Positions 54,554-63,536 of a stretch of 64,000 nt of DNA are shown here, one piece after another. A program made the translations under genes and the position numbers. The stretch's first letter is position 1. Each line of letters begins with the position of its first letter. Under the pieces are notes generated by a model. The model was not told the origin of the DNA, made no database searches, and saw nothing but the letters and a program-made list of their open reading frames with translations. Source of the DNA: Burkholderiaceae bacterium (lineage in GTDB: Bacteria > Pseudomonadota > Gammaproteobacteria > Burkholderiales > Burkholderiaceae_C); contig JACKLN010000001.1 in the NCBI GenBank assembly GCA_024235855.1, forward strand, positions 372,001 through 436,000, given 5' to 3'.

Positions 54554-56046
54554 CAGGCCACGGCCTCCGCGGTGGCCGCATGGCCGGCCATCGCCAGGCC
54601 GATGTCCGCCAGCGTCCACTGCGCCGCCGGCCGGGCCTCGGTGAGCTGCCCGGCATGGATGACGGCGATGCGGTCGGCCAGCGCAAAGATCTCGTCCAGG
54701 TCCTCGCTGATCAGCAGCACGGCCGCGCCGCCGGCGGCCGCGTCGAGCAGGCGCTGGTGCACGTCGGCCACCGCGCCGACGTCCAGGCCCCAGGTGGGCT
54801 GGTCGGCCACGATCAGCGTGGCGTCGCCGTCGATCAGCGCGCGGCCCAGGATCAGCTTCTGCATGTTGCCGCCGGACAGCGCGCGCACCGGCCGGTCGAG
54901 CCCGCCGCCGCGCACGTCGAAGCGTTCGACGATGGCCTGCGCATGGGCCCGCGCGGCGCCGCGGCGGATGACGCCGGCGCGCGCGAAACGCGGCGTGGCG
55001 TAGCGCTCGAGCACCGCGTTCTCCCACAGCGCCAGGTCGCCGACCAAGCCGACAGCGTGCCGGTCCTCGGGGATGCGCGCCACCCCGGCAGCCACGAAAT
55101 CGCGTGGCCGGGCCGGCAGCGTGCGGCCACGCAGCAGCACGGTGTCGGGCCCGAGGCCGCACAGGCGTTCGGCCAGCGCCGCCTGCCCGTTGCCCGCCAC
55201 GCCGGCGATGGCGACGATCTCGCCGGCGTACAGCACCAGTGGCGTGCCGGGCACGCTGCACACGGCTTCGCCGCGCGCGTGCTCTCGCCGGACCGCCGGC
55301 GCCACAGTGCGTCCCACCATGGCCTCGGCCAGCATCGGCTTGTCGACGTCGGCCGCCGGCAGGTCGGCCACCAGGCGGCCGCCGCGCAGCACGGCCACGC
55401 GGTGCGCAATCTGCAGCACCTCGTCGAGCTTGTGGCTGATGAAGATCAGCGCCACGCCGCTGGCCACCATCTGGCGCAGCGACGCGAACAGCGACGCGGT
55501 CTCCTGCGGCGTCAGCACCGCGGTCGGCTCGTCGAGGATCAGCACACGCGCGCCACCGCCCGCGGTTTCGGCGGCCGTCAGCGCCTTGAGGATCTCCACC
55601 CGCTGCCGCTCGCCGACGGACAGGTCGCCCACGCGGGCCTCCGGGTCCACCACCAGCCCGAAGCGCTGGGCCAGCGCCAGCAGCCGCGCGCGCGCCGCCG
55701 TGCGGCGCGAGAAGGGCTGCCACAGCGCTTCGCGGCCAAGCAGCACGTTGTCCAGCACACTGAGGTTGTCGGCCAGCGTGAAGTGCTGGTGCACCATGCC
55801 GATGCCCGCGGCCAGCGCTGCCCGCGGCTGGCCGGGCGGCAGCGTGCGGCCGTCGACCTCGATGGTGCCCGCGTCGGCCACGTAGTGGCCGAAGAGGATG
55901 GACATCAGCGTGCTCTTGCCGGCGCCGTTCTCACCCAGCAACGCCAGCACCTCGCCGCGCGCGAGCTGCAGCGAGATGTCGTCGTTGGCGGTCAGCGCGC
56001 CGAAGCGCTTGGTGATGCCCTGCAGGCGCAGGACCGGCGTCGTCAC
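54553..56046 (-). CDS. ABC transporter double ATPase (nucleoside, BMP type)
   Basis: The 497-residue protein has two fused nucleotide-binding domains. In the first, Walker A is LLGENGAGKST (about 36-46), the signature is LSVGERQRVEI and Walker B is VLILDEPTAVL. In the second, Walker A is degenerate (AIAGVAGNGQAAL), and the signature is LSGGNMQKLILGR. This asymmetry is typical of RbsA- and BMP-linked transporters. The ATG is 18 bp after the binding-protein stop. Confidence 0.95.
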   Translation of the reverse strand: MTTPVLRLQGITKRFGALTANDDISLQLARGEVLALLGENGAGKSTLMSILFGHYVADAGTIEVDGRTLPPGQPRAALAAGIGMVHQHFTLADNLSVLDNVLLGREALWQPFSRRTAARARLLALAQRFGLVVDPEARVGDLSVGERQRVEILKALTAAETAGGGARVLILDEPTAVLTPQETASLFASLRQMVASGVALIFISHKLDEVLQIAHRVAVLRGGRLVADLPAADVDKPMLAEAMVGRTVAPAVRREHARGEAVCSVPGTPLVLYAGEIVAIAGVAGNGQAALAERLCGLGPDTVLLRGRTLPARPRDFVAAGVARIPEDRHAVGLVGDLALWENAVLERYATPRFARAGVIRRGAARAHAQAIVERFDVRGGGLDRPVRALSGGNMQKLILGRALIDGDATLIVADQPTWGLDVGAVADVHQRLLDAAAGGAAVLLISEDLDEIFALADRIAVIHAGQLTEARPAAQWTLADIGLAMAGHAATAEAVA

Positions 56047-56064
56047 CGTCGAATCAATGAGCGA

Positions 56065-57060
56065 TCACTTCGCCTTCGGCGGGTTGTCGTCCACCTTGAC
56101 CTTGAAGCTGCCGGCCAAGATCTCCTTCTGGCGCGCGGCCACCTTGTCCTTCACCGCCTGCGGCACCTTGGCGTCGAAGGTGCCCAGCGGCGACAGCGTG
56201 GAGCCGCCCGGCTTCATCATCGAGTACGGGCCGTAGTCCTCGGCCTTGAACTTGCCGCCCTTGACGGCCTTGATCGCGGCGTCAATGGTCGGCTCCATGT
56301 GCCACAGCGCGCTGGCCACCACGGTGTCGGGATACTGGGCCTGGGTGTCGATCACGTTGCCGATGGCCAACACCTTGCGCTCCTTGGCCGCATCGCTGAC
56401 GCCGAAGCGCTCGGCGTACATCACGTCGGCGCCCTTGTCGATCATCGCGAAGGCGGCCTCCTTGGCCTTGGGCGGGTCGAACCAGCTGTTGATGAAGGTG
56501 ACCATGAACTCCGCCTTCGGGTTCATCTCCTTCACGCCGGCCATGAAGGCGTTCATCAGCCGGTTGACCTCGGGGATGGGGTAGCCGCCGACCATGCCGA
56601 TCTTGCCGCTCTTGCTCATGCCGCCGGCGATCAGCCCGGTCAGGTAGGCCGGCTCCTGGATGTAGTTGTCGAAGACGCTGAAGTTGGGCGCCTGCGGCTT
56701 GCCGCTGCTGCCCATCAGGAAGCTGACCTTGGGGTAGTCCTTGGCCACCTTGCGTGCCGCGGCCTCCACCGCGAAGCTCTCGCCGACGATCAGCGTGTTG
56801 CCCTGCTCGGCGTACTGGCGCATCACGCGCTCGTAGTCGGCGTTGGCCACGTTCTCGCTGAAGACGTACTCGATCTCGCCTCGCGCCACCGCGGCCTTCA
56901 GCGCCTTGTCGATGCGGCTGACCCACTGCTGCTCCACCGGCACGGTGTAGATGGCGGCCACCTTGAGCTTGGCCTGGGCCAGCGCCGGGCCAGGCAGGCC
57001 CGCCAGCGTGGCGGTGGTGGCCAGGGCGACGCCCAGCGTGGTGCGGCGGGACAGGGTCAT
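56065..57060 (-). CDS. BMP-family nucleoside-binding protein of an ABC transporter
   Basis: The 331-residue protein has a signal peptide with a paired Arg (SRRTTLGVALATTATLAG) cleaved after PALAQA. The periplasmic body is a basic membrane protein (PnrA/BmpA-like) fold: VAAIYTVPVEQQWVSRIDKAL, GNTLIVGESFAVEAAARKVA, MVGGYPIPEVNRLMNAFMAG and YPDTVVASALWHMEPTIDAAIK. Such proteins bind purine or pyrimidine nucleosides. The operon lies beside the URC and salvage genes, which suggests pyrimidine nucleoside or base uptake, but binding specificity is not readable from sequence. Confidence 0.93.
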   Translation of the reverse strand: MTLSRRTTLGVALATTATLAGLPGPALAQAKLKVAAIYTVPVEQQWVSRIDKALKAAVARGEIEYVFSENVANADYERVMRQYAEQGNTLIVGESFAVEAAARKVAKDYPKVSFLMGSSGKPQAPNFSVFDNYIQEPAYLTGLIAGGMSKSGKIGMVGGYPIPEVNRLMNAFMAGVKEMNPKAEFMVTFINSWFDPPKAKEAAFAMIDKGADVMYAERFGVSDAAKERKVLAIGNVIDTQAQYPDTVVASALWHMEPTIDAAIKAVKGGKFKAEDYGPYSMMKPGGSTLSPLGTFDAKVPQAVKDKVAARQKEILAGSFKVKVDDNPPKAK

Positions 57061-57195
57061 GGAGCGGCTCCTCGGGTTCGGTGATGACGACCCGGGAATT
57101 TAGCAATCGGCATGCCCGGCCGGGAGCGGGCTAACGCTGGGGCATCCAGGCATCGGGCATGCCGGGGCGGGCGCCATGGCCCGCCCCTGACGGCG

Positions 57196-58380
57196 TCACA
57201 GCCGCTCGAACACCGCCGCGATGCCCTGGCCGCCGCCGATGCACATCGTCACCAGCGCATAGCGGCCGCCGGTGCGGTGCAGTTCGTAGATCGCCTTGGT
57301 GGCGATGAAGGCACCCGAGGCACCGATGGGGTGGCCCAGCGCGATGGCGCCGCCGTTGGGGTTCGTCTTGGCCGGGTCCAGCTCCAGCCCGCGCGTCACC
57401 GCGATGGCCTGGGCGGCGAAGGCCTCGTTGCTCTCGACCACGTCGAGCTGGTCCACCGTCAGGCCGGCCTTCTTCAGCGCCAGCTTGGACGCCGGGATCG
57501 GGCCCTCGCCCATGATCTCGTTGGGCACGCCGGCCACGGCGTAGCTGACCAGGCGCGCCATCGGCTTGTGGCCGTGGGCCGCGGCCACCTTGGCGTCGCC
57601 CAGCACGAAGAAGGCGGCGCCATCGTTGATGCCCGAGGCGTTGCCGGCGGTGACGCTGCCGTCCTTCTTGAACGCCGGCTTCAGCTTGGCCAGGCTCTCC
57701 ATCGTGGTGCCGGGCTTGCAGTGCTCGTCGGTGTCGAAGACCACCTCGCCCTTGCGCGTCTGCTTGACCACCGGGACGATCTGGCTCTTGAAGCGGCCCT
57801 CGGCGATGGCGGCAGCGGCGCGGCGGTGGCTTTCCACGGCCAGCGCGTCCTGCTCCTCGCGCGTGATGCCCCACTTGACCGTCAGGTTCTCGGCCGTGAT
57901 GCCCATGTGGCCGACGCCGAACGGGTCGGTCAGCGTGGCCACCATCATGTCGATGAGCTTGGTGTCGCCCATGCGCGCGCCGGTGCGCATGGCCGGGCTG
58001 AGGTAGCCGCCGCGGCTCATGACCTCAACGCCGCCGCCGATGCCGTAGTCGCAGTCGCCCAGCAGGATGTTCTGTGCCGTGGTGACGATGCCCTGCAGGC
58101 CGGAGCTGCACAGGCGGTTGACGGCCATCGCCACGCTGTCCATCGGCAGCCCGGCCTGGATGCTGGCCACGCGTGCCACGTAGGCGAAGCGGCTCTCGGT
58201 GGGGATGGTGTTGCCCACCGTCACGTAGTTGATCGCCTTGGGGTCGACGCCGCTGCGCTCGACCGCCGCCTTCATCACCTGGCCGGCCAGTTCCGCCGGC
58301 TCGATGTCCGACAGGCTGCCGCCGAAGGTACCCACCGCCGAGCGCGCCACGCCCAGCACCACCACATCACGTTGGCTCAT
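57196..58380 (-). CDS. bktB: Acetyl-CoA C-acyltransferase (beta-ketothiolase)
   Basis: The 394-residue thiolase has the active-site Cys in NRLCSSGLQG (about 90), the His in GGAIALGHPIGASG (about 350) and the second Cys in MCIGGGQG (about 380). Its sequence is like BktB, which condenses or cleaves short acyl-CoAs and feeds polyhydroxyalkanoate or degradation pathways. A palindromic operator candidate lies 88 bp upstream of the ATG. The gene symbol is by similarity of pattern and is less sure than the family. Confidence 0.85.
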   Translation of the reverse strand: MSQRDVVVLGVARSAVGTFGGSLSDIEPAELAGQVMKAAVERSGVDPKAINYVTVGNTIPTESRFAYVARVASIQAGLPMDSVAMAVNRLCSSGLQGIVTTAQNILLGDCDYGIGGGVEVMSRGGYLSPAMRTGARMGDTKLIDMMVATLTDPFGVGHMGITAENLTVKWGITREEQDALAVESHRRAAAAIAEGRFKSQIVPVVKQTRKGEVVFDTDEHCKPGTTMESLAKLKPAFKKDGSVTAGNASGINDGAAFFVLGDAKVAAAHGHKPMARLVSYAVAGVPNEIMGEGPIPASKLALKKAGLTVDQLDVVESNEAFAAQAIAVTRGLELDPAKTNPNGGAIALGHPIGASGAFIATKAIYELHRTGGRYALVTMCIGGGQGIAAVFERL

Positions 58381-58467
58381 GCCTGTCTCCTTCCGGGGGA
58401 AAGTTGCGGGGAAACCCCGAGATTAGCGCGTCCGCCCTGTCGCGCGGCTGACGCCCCAGCAACGCAC

Positions 58468-58481
58468 TTGACCGGGGTCAA
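58468..58481. promoter_or_regulatory. TTGACC-N2-GGTCAA palindrome upstream of the thiolase
   Basis: TTGACCGGGGTCAA, 88 bp upstream of the beta-ketothiolase start and overlapping the stop codon of the hydrolase gene. The two half-sites are the same as those of the palindrome at 14544-14561. It probably binds a dimeric regulator of the thiolase promoter. Confidence 0.45.
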
Positions 58482-59365
58482 TCGATCGGGGCGGCGCGGC
58501 CGGCGTTGCGCAGGCGCTCGAAGAGGGCGCCGCCGGGGTAGGCCGACGGCGTGCGCACACCCCGTGCGACGTCGGCAGCCCAGGTGGCCGTGAGCTCGCG
58601 CAGCGCCTTCACGTTGCCGGGCCGGGGCGGGCCCTGGCGGCAGGCGACCCAGCCGAGCAGGTCGCTGTCGCCGCCCTCGGCGTCCACGTGGGTGGACGAC
58701 TGCAGCAGCTGCGCACCGACGAAGCCGTCACCGCCGGCCGTGATGTCGTCCGCGGCCACGGCACGCAGGCCGGGGTAGGCGTTGTGCTGGGCATTGCAGC
58801 GACTGGCATTGGCCGTGACCGCGAGCACCGGCCGCTGGCCGAAGGCGGCCAGGCCACGCAGCTCGTCGACGAAACGAGCACCGGAGGCCACCGGGTCGAA
58901 CAGCACCGCGCCGGCGATGCGGTCGGGAGCAGCCTGCGCCAGCCGCCAGCCCAGGCGCACGGCGAAGGCGCCACCGGCGCTGTGGCCGCCGACCACGGTG
59001 CGCGCCGGTACAGGCGCGCCGCCAGGCGTGGTCAGTCCTTCGGTGACCAGCAGCTCGGCCAGCGCGTCGGCCAGCGCCGGGTTGCCGGCCACCATCGATG
59101 CGTCGATGCACAGGGTCATCAGGCCGGCGTCGACCCAGGCCTGCAGCGTGCCGCGCAGGTTGTCGCAGCGCCGCGTGAAGCCGTGCTCGACGATGGCCAG
59201 GGCCAGCGGCTCGCCGGTCGGCACGCCCCAGCGCACGTCGTAGACGGTGCCGCCGATGAGCAGCGTGTCGGCCACCGTCTGGGGCTCGGGGCGCGGCTCG
59301 GTGGCGATGGCCGGTGCGGCGCAGGCGGCCAGGGTCAGCGTGGCAAGGGCGGCAAGGGATCTCAT
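58478..59365 (-). CDS. Lipoprotein alpha/beta hydrolase
   Basis: The 295-residue protein begins MRSLAALATLTLAACAAPA, with a lipobox LAAC at 12-15, so it is probably anchored to the outer or inner membrane. The alpha/beta hydrolase body has the nucleophile elbow VVGGHSAGGAFAVRLG (Ser about 128), then a later Asp (LFDPVAS) and His (SSTHVDAEGG). Chlorophyllase-like or dienelactone-like hydrolases have this layout; the substrate is unknown. It lies 34 bp after the ExeA-type ATPase gene on the same strand. Confidence 0.75.
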   Translation of the reverse strand: MRSLAALATLTLAACAAPAIATEPRPEPQTVADTLLIGGTVYDVRWGVPTGEPLALAIVEHGFTRRCDNLRGTLQAWVDAGLMTLCIDASMVAGNPALADALAELLVTEGLTTPGGAPVPARTVVGGHSAGGAFAVRLGWRLAQAAPDRIAGAVLFDPVASGARFVDELRGLAAFGQRPVLAVTANASRCNAQHNAYPGLRAVAADDITAGGDGFVGAQLLQSSTHVDAEGGDSDLLGWVACRQGPPRPGNVKALRELTATWAADVARGVRTPSAYPGGALFERLRNAGRAAPID

Positions 59366-59399
59366 GGCCGGGATCTCCGAGGGGGCGACTGGGTGCGCA

Positions 59400-61145
59400 T
59401 CATCGCGCCGCCGCTCGGTCTGCGGCGGTCAGCCGGGGCTCGTCCACGCCGCTGGCGCGGTTGAGCTGCATCAGCGTCATCGCGCCGGCCAGGCCGTCGG
59501 CGGTCAGGCCCTGGGCGCGCTGGAAGGCGGCCACGCGCTCGGCCAGGCTGCCGCCCACGCCGCCGTCCAGCCGCGCCAGGCGCTGGGCCAGCCAGTCGGC
59601 CAGCACCGGCTCGGCGGCGGTGACCAGCTGGCCTTCGCGGTAGCCCGGCGGCACCCGCCACAGGGTGGCGAAGTCGCCACGCCAGTGGCGCGCCAGCTCC
59701 ACCATCGGCACACGAACCTCGCCGTCGGCCGCCGCCAGGCGCGCCAGCCCCTGCTGCTCGCCCAGCAGCACCACCTGCGCGGTGCGCCCGACATCGTCGG
59801 CCAGTGGCAGGATCACCGGCCGGTCCAGGGTGCGGATGACGGCCAGCCCGCCGCTGCCACGGTGACACAGCAGGCCCTGGGCGGCGGCAATGGCGCAGGG
59901 CTCGGCACCGGTGGTCGTCAGCCCCCACAGCGTGGCGAGGTGTCGCCAGGCTGCGGGCTCGTCCCAGGCACGGGCGTACAGGGCCGACGGCGCGACCTGG
60001 GGCACCGGGGGCGCTGCCGTGGCGTCCGCGTGGGTCGTCCCGGGATCGACCGCGCGCTCGGCCATCGCGGGGGCCGGCGCCGTCTTCACCGGCGGCGCCG
60101 GCACCACTGCCGTGGCAGGCACCGCCTGACCCGGGGCCGCCCACAGGCCGCGCACCCACGGTGCGACGATCACCCCGGCGATGCCGGCCACCAGCAGCCA
60201 GGGCCAGACGCGCATGGGCGCATGCGGCGGGGCCGGCGGCGGTGCGGGCTCGGCCACCTCGGGCACAGCCGGAGGCTGCGCGACGTCCTGGGCCGGCGCC
60301 TTGGTCTCGTCGGCCGCCGGCGGGTCGGCCTGGCGCAGGAACACCTGCGACGCCACGCCGGCCACCCGCCCGGCGCCGATGCGCGGCACGCGCGCCTCGC
60401 ACGCGGCCAGCATGGCGCGGTTGCACAGCACGTTGATGCGACGCGGGATGCCATGGCACATCACGTGCACCAGGGCCAGCGCCTCGTCGTCGAAGGGCAG
60501 CGGGCCGCCGGCGCCGGCCACGGCCAGGCGGTGCGCGACGTAGCGCCGGGTCTCGGCTTCCGGCAGCGCCGGCAGGTGGTAGCGCGCCACGATGCGCTGC
60601 GCCAGCGGTTCCATCACCGGCCGGGCCAGCAGGTCGTTGAGTTCCGGCTGACCAATCAGCAGCACCTGCACCAGCTTGCGGTCGCTGGTCACCAGGTTGG
60701 TCAGCAGGCGCAGCTGCTCCAGCACGTCGTCGGACAGCGCCTGCGCCTCGTCGACCGCGATCAGCGTGCGCCGGCCCTGGGCGTGGCTGAGCAGCAGGTG
60801 GCCGTGCAGGGCGTCGATCGGGTCGAAGGCCGCCTCGGCGGCGCCTTCGGGCCGCGCCACGCCCAGGTCCTCGCAGACGCGCGCGAGCAGGGCCTCGACC
60901 TTCAGCCGCGGGTTGACCACGGTGGCGATGTCCACGTCCGGCGGCAGGGTCTCGAGGAAGGCGCGCCAGACGGTGGTCTTGCCGGCGCCGATCTCGCCGG
61001 TCAGCAGCACGAAGCCGCCGCCACCGCGCAGGCCGATGTCCAGGTGCTTCAGCGCCTCGCGGTGGGCGTCGCTGAGGTACATGAAGCGCGGGTCCGGCGC
61101 CACCGAGAAGGGCTCGTCGTGAAGGCCGAAGAACGACGCGTACAT
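59400..61145 (-). CDS. ExeA/GspA-type AAA ATPase with peptidoglycan-binding domain
   Basis: The 581-residue bitopic protein has an N-terminal AAA domain: MYASFFGLHDEPFSVAPDPR, Walker A LLTGEIGAGKTTVWR (about 47-61) and Walker B TLIAVDEAQALSDD (about 136-149). A Pro/Ala-rich linker and a membrane segment (about 313-335) follow. The periplasmic part ends in a PG_binding_1 domain (SLAERVAAFQRAQGLTADGL). ExeA/GspA with GspB inserts the type II secretion secretin through the peptidoglycan. No GspB gene follows here, which is unusual; a hydrolase gene does. The ATG at MYASFFG is the family start. Confidence 0.9.
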   Translation of the reverse strand: MYASFFGLHDEPFSVAPDPRFMYLSDAHREALKHLDIGLRGGGGFVLLTGEIGAGKTTVWRAFLETLPPDVDIATVVNPRLKVEALLARVCEDLGVARPEGAAEAAFDPIDALHGHLLLSHAQGRRTLIAVDEAQALSDDVLEQLRLLTNLVTSDRKLVQVLLIGQPELNDLLARPVMEPLAQRIVARYHLPALPEAETRRYVAHRLAVAGAGGPLPFDDEALALVHVMCHGIPRRINVLCNRAMLAACEARVPRIGAGRVAGVASQVFLRQADPPAADETKAPAQDVAQPPAVPEVAEPAPPPAPPHAPMRVWPWLLVAGIAGVIVAPWVRGLWAAPGQAVPATAVVPAPPVKTAPAPAMAERAVDPGTTHADATAAPPVPQVAPSALYARAWDEPAAWRHLATLWGLTTTGAEPCAIAAAQGLLCHRGSGGLAVIRTLDRPVILPLADDVGRTAQVVLLGEQQGLARLAAADGEVRVPMVELARHWRGDFATLWRVPPGYREGQLVTAAEPVLADWLAQRLARLDGGVGGSLAERVAAFQRAQGLTADGLAGAMTLMQLNRASGVDEPRLTAADRAAAR

Positions 61146-61195
61146 GGGCGTCGAGCATAGCCGCGGCCAGGCAGCGTTGCGGTTACGCTCGCGCC

Positions 61196-61870
61196 ATGCC
61201 GCCCCATGCCGCCACCCTGGCGCCCACCACCCTGATCGACAGCGACCACCCGGCCGTGGCCGCCTTCGCCGCCACCCACGCGCGCGGCAACAACGATCGC
61301 GAACGCGCCGTCGCCCTCTACCTGGCCGTGCGCGACGGCTTCCGCTACGACCCCTACCGCATCGACCTCAGCCCGGCCGGCATGCGCGCCAGCACCGTGA
61401 TCGCCCAGGGCCACGGCTGGTGCGTGCCCAAGGCCGCACTGCTGGCCGCGGCCTGCCGCGCCGCCGGCATCCCGGCCCGCGTGGGCTATGCCGACGTGCG
61501 CAACCACCTCAGCACCGAGCGCATGCGCCAGACGATGAAGACCGACCTGTTCGTCTGGCACGGCTACACGGAGGTGTGGCTGGACAATCGTTGGCTCAAG
61601 GCCACGCCGGCCTTCAACCTGTCACTGTGCGAGCGCTTCGGCCTGCTGCCGCTGGACTGGGACGGCCGCAGCGACTCGCTCTACCACCCCTTCGACGCCG
61701 CCGGCCAGCGCCACATGGAGTACGTGGCGCAGCGCGGCTGCTTCGACGACGTGCCGCTGGCGGCCATCGTCGAGACGTTCCGCACCACCTACCCGGGCTG
61801 GGGCGACGAGGGTCAGGCCCTGCAGGGCCAGGACTTCCAGGCCGACGTGGCGCAGGAGACGGTTCGATGA
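61196..61870 (+). CDS. Transglutaminase-like superfamily protein
   Basis: The 224-residue protein has the transglutaminase-like core: Cys in GHGWCVPKAALLAAACRAAGIPAR (about 82-85), then His in WHGYTEVWL and Asp/Asn in LKATPAFN. This triad is used for peptide or isopeptide cleavage rather than cross-linking in many bacterial members. It has no signal peptide. It overlaps the next thioesterase gene by 4 bp (ATGA), suggesting co-expression. The actual substrate is unknown. The ATG sits at the beginning of the fold. Confidence 0.85.
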   Translation: MPPHAATLAPTTLIDSDHPAVAAFAATHARGNNDRERAVALYLAVRDGFRYDPYRIDLSPAGMRASTVIAQGHGWCVPKAALLAAACRAAGIPARVGYADVRNHLSTERMRQTMKTDLFVWHGYTEVWLDNRWLKATPAFNLSLCERFGLLPLDWDGRSDSLYHPFDAAGQRHMEYVAQRGCFDDVPLAAIVETFRTTYPGWGDEGQALQGQDFQADVAQETVR

Positions 61871-62310
61871 CAGCGGCGACCGTGCCCGACGGCTTCCTGC
61901 CTGCCGCGCTGGGCGGCGAATTCATCCGGGCCAACGGGCCGCTGTACCTCAAGCGCGGCGAGGGCCGGGCCTGGCTGGGTTTCCGGGTCGAGTCCCGGCA
62001 CACCAACCCGGCGGGCATCCTGCACGGCGGCATGATGGCCAGCTTCTGCGACATGCTGCTGCCGATCTGCGCGCACCACCAGGAACCCGTGCTGGCCAAG
62101 CGCTTCCTGCCGACGATCAACCTGCAGATCGACTACCTGGCACCGTCACCGCTGGGCGCCTGGGTGGAGGGCGAGGCCCAGGTGCTGCGCAGCACCACCA
62201 CGCTGGCCTTCATCCAGGGCCTGGTCACCGCCGACGGCGCCCCGGTGGCGCGCGCCAGCGGCATCTTCAAGATCGGGCCGGTGTTCGAGCGCCCGCCGGC
62301 GCCGGGCTGA
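61867..62310 (+). CDS. PaaI-family thioesterase
   Basis: The 147-residue hot-dog fold protein has TNPAGILHGGMMASFCDMLLP (about 45-65), the hallmark HGG motif of PaaI-type thioesterases, and the long beta strands after it. It cleaves acyl-CoA thioesters, often phenylacetyl or short aromatic ones. Its ATG overlaps the stop of the transglutaminase-like gene by 4 bp. It is convergent with the porin gene. Confidence 0.9.
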   Translation: MTAATVPDGFLPAALGGEFIRANGPLYLKRGEGRAWLGFRVESRHTNPAGILHGGMMASFCDMLLPICAHHQEPVLAKRFLPTINLQIDYLAPSPLGAWVEGEAQVLRSTTTLAFIQGLVTADGAPVARASGIFKIGPVFERPPAPG

Positions 62311-62333
62311 GGCCCGGCCTCGAAGACCGGGCC
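62311..62333. terminator. Hairpin between convergent thioesterase and porin genes
   Basis: GGCCCGG/CCGGGCC with a nine-base loop begins directly after the thioesterase stop, 15 bp before the porin stop on the other strand. No T-run is present on either strand, so it is a probable bidirectional 3' hairpin rather than a full intrinsic terminator. Confidence 0.45.
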
Positions 62334-62347
62334 GTCGAGCGGCCCGC

Positions 62348-63328
62348 TCAGAAGGTGTGGGTGATGCCCACGCCGTAGGCGTTGCGGGTGTCGCCGGCGT
62401 CCGGATCCTGGCGGCCGAAGCTGGCGTAGACGCTGGTGCGCTTGGACAGCGCGTAGTCGGCGCCCAGGCCGATGAAGTTCGACTTGGCGCCGTCGACGTC
62501 CCGCTTGGCCCAACCGGCCTTCAGGTTGGCCGCGCCCATGGCGTAGCGCAGACCCAGGCTGGTGACCTTGGCGGTGGAGTCCACCACGTCGTCGTAGACG
62601 CTGCGGTCCAGCGCGCCCATCAGCGTCCAGGCGCCGGTGGTCCAGGCCAGCCCGAAGAAGCGCACGGTGTCGCCGCTGCGGTTCTTGGAAGTGGCAGCCA
62701 TTGCCGCGATGCCGCCGGCACCGTACTGCACCGCCAGGCCATTGTTGTTGCCACCGGTGTCACCGGGCGCGTTCTCGAAGGCGCCGCTGTAGTGCAGCGA
62801 CCAGCCGGCCACCTTGGGGGAGTCGTAGAAGATGCCGTTGTTCAGCCGGCCGTACTCCGCATTGCCGCTGTTGCTGGTGCGGTCGGTGGCGTAGTTCCAG
62901 TGCCAGTTGTTCCAGGCCGGCGACGCGATGCGGTCGTAGTTGTACCAGGGGTCGAAGGCCCAGTCATTGTTCGAGACGACGTCCAGCGCCCGGCCCAGGC
63001 GCAGGTGGCCGAACGAGCCCTTCAGGCCCACGGTGGACTCGCCGTGCCAGAACGGCTTGCCGGCCAGTTCGCTGCTGCCAGTGTCTGCCTCGAAGCGGTG
63101 CTGCAGGCGGAAGGTGGCGCTCAGGCCGCTGCCCAGGTCCTCGCTGCCCGCCAGGGTGATGTTGCTGCGCTGCACGGTGCCCACGTGCTTCTGTTCGTCG
63201 AAGCCACGGTAGACGCCGATGTCGAAGGCGCCGGAGAGCGTGAAGTTCGCGGCCGGCGCGGCACCGGCCGCGGTCAGTGCGGCGACCGCCAGGGCGGAAC
63301 GGATCAAGGGGTTGCGGGTTCGGGTCAT
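62348..63328 (-). CDS. Trimeric outer-membrane porin (Burkholderiales type)
   Basis: The 326-residue protein has a signal peptide (SALAVAALTAAGAAPA, cleaved before ANFTLSG). The barrel has alternating strands from FTLSGAFDIGVYRG to GITHTF, whose C-terminal Phe is the usual outer-membrane assembly signal. ITLAGSEDLGSGLSATFRLQHRFEAD and GSFGHLRLGRALD are the constriction-loop region of Porin_4. It admits small hydrophilic solutes. The ATG for MTRTRN is chosen since longer readings lose the signal peptide. The promoter is in the 208-bp gap shared with the divergent gene. Confidence 0.95.
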   Translation of the reverse strand: MTRTRNPLIRSALAVAALTAAGAAPAANFTLSGAFDIGVYRGFDEQKHVGTVQRSNITLAGSEDLGSGLSATFRLQHRFEADTGSSELAGKPFWHGESTVGLKGSFGHLRLGRALDVVSNNDWAFDPWYNYDRIASPAWNNWHWNYATDRTSNSGNAEYGRLNNGIFYDSPKVAGWSLHYSGAFENAPGDTGGNNNGLAVQYGAGGIAAMAATSKNRSGDTVRFFGLAWTTGAWTLMGALDRSVYDDVVDSTAKVTSLGLRYAMGAANLKAGWAKRDVDGAKSNFIGLGADYALSKRTSVYASFGRQDPDAGDTRNAYGVGITHTF

Positions 63329-63536
63329 GGAGGTTTCCTCAGGCGGGGCAAGGCGGGACATAGGCGCCGGGCCGGTCGGCCGGTGATTTGCATTTGTCGC
63401 AATCACATTTGCGCAAAACATTCGAGTATACTCTGTTGTTTTCCCCACACAGTCCAGCTGTGACCGGGACCGTCACGGGCCGCGATACGCACCGCCACGG
63501 TGCGCATGGCCCGCCCACCAGTTTCCGGAGACTTCC
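63329..63536. promoter_or_regulatory. Divergent promoter region, porin and binding-protein genes
   Basis: This gap is AT-rich against the rest of the window. It holds AGTATACT (63425-63432), a palindrome that can be a -10 (TATACT) in either direction, and a palindromic TTGCGCAA (63408-63415). No strong -35 was found at the right spacing on either side. It is likely a shared control region. Confidence 0.5.
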
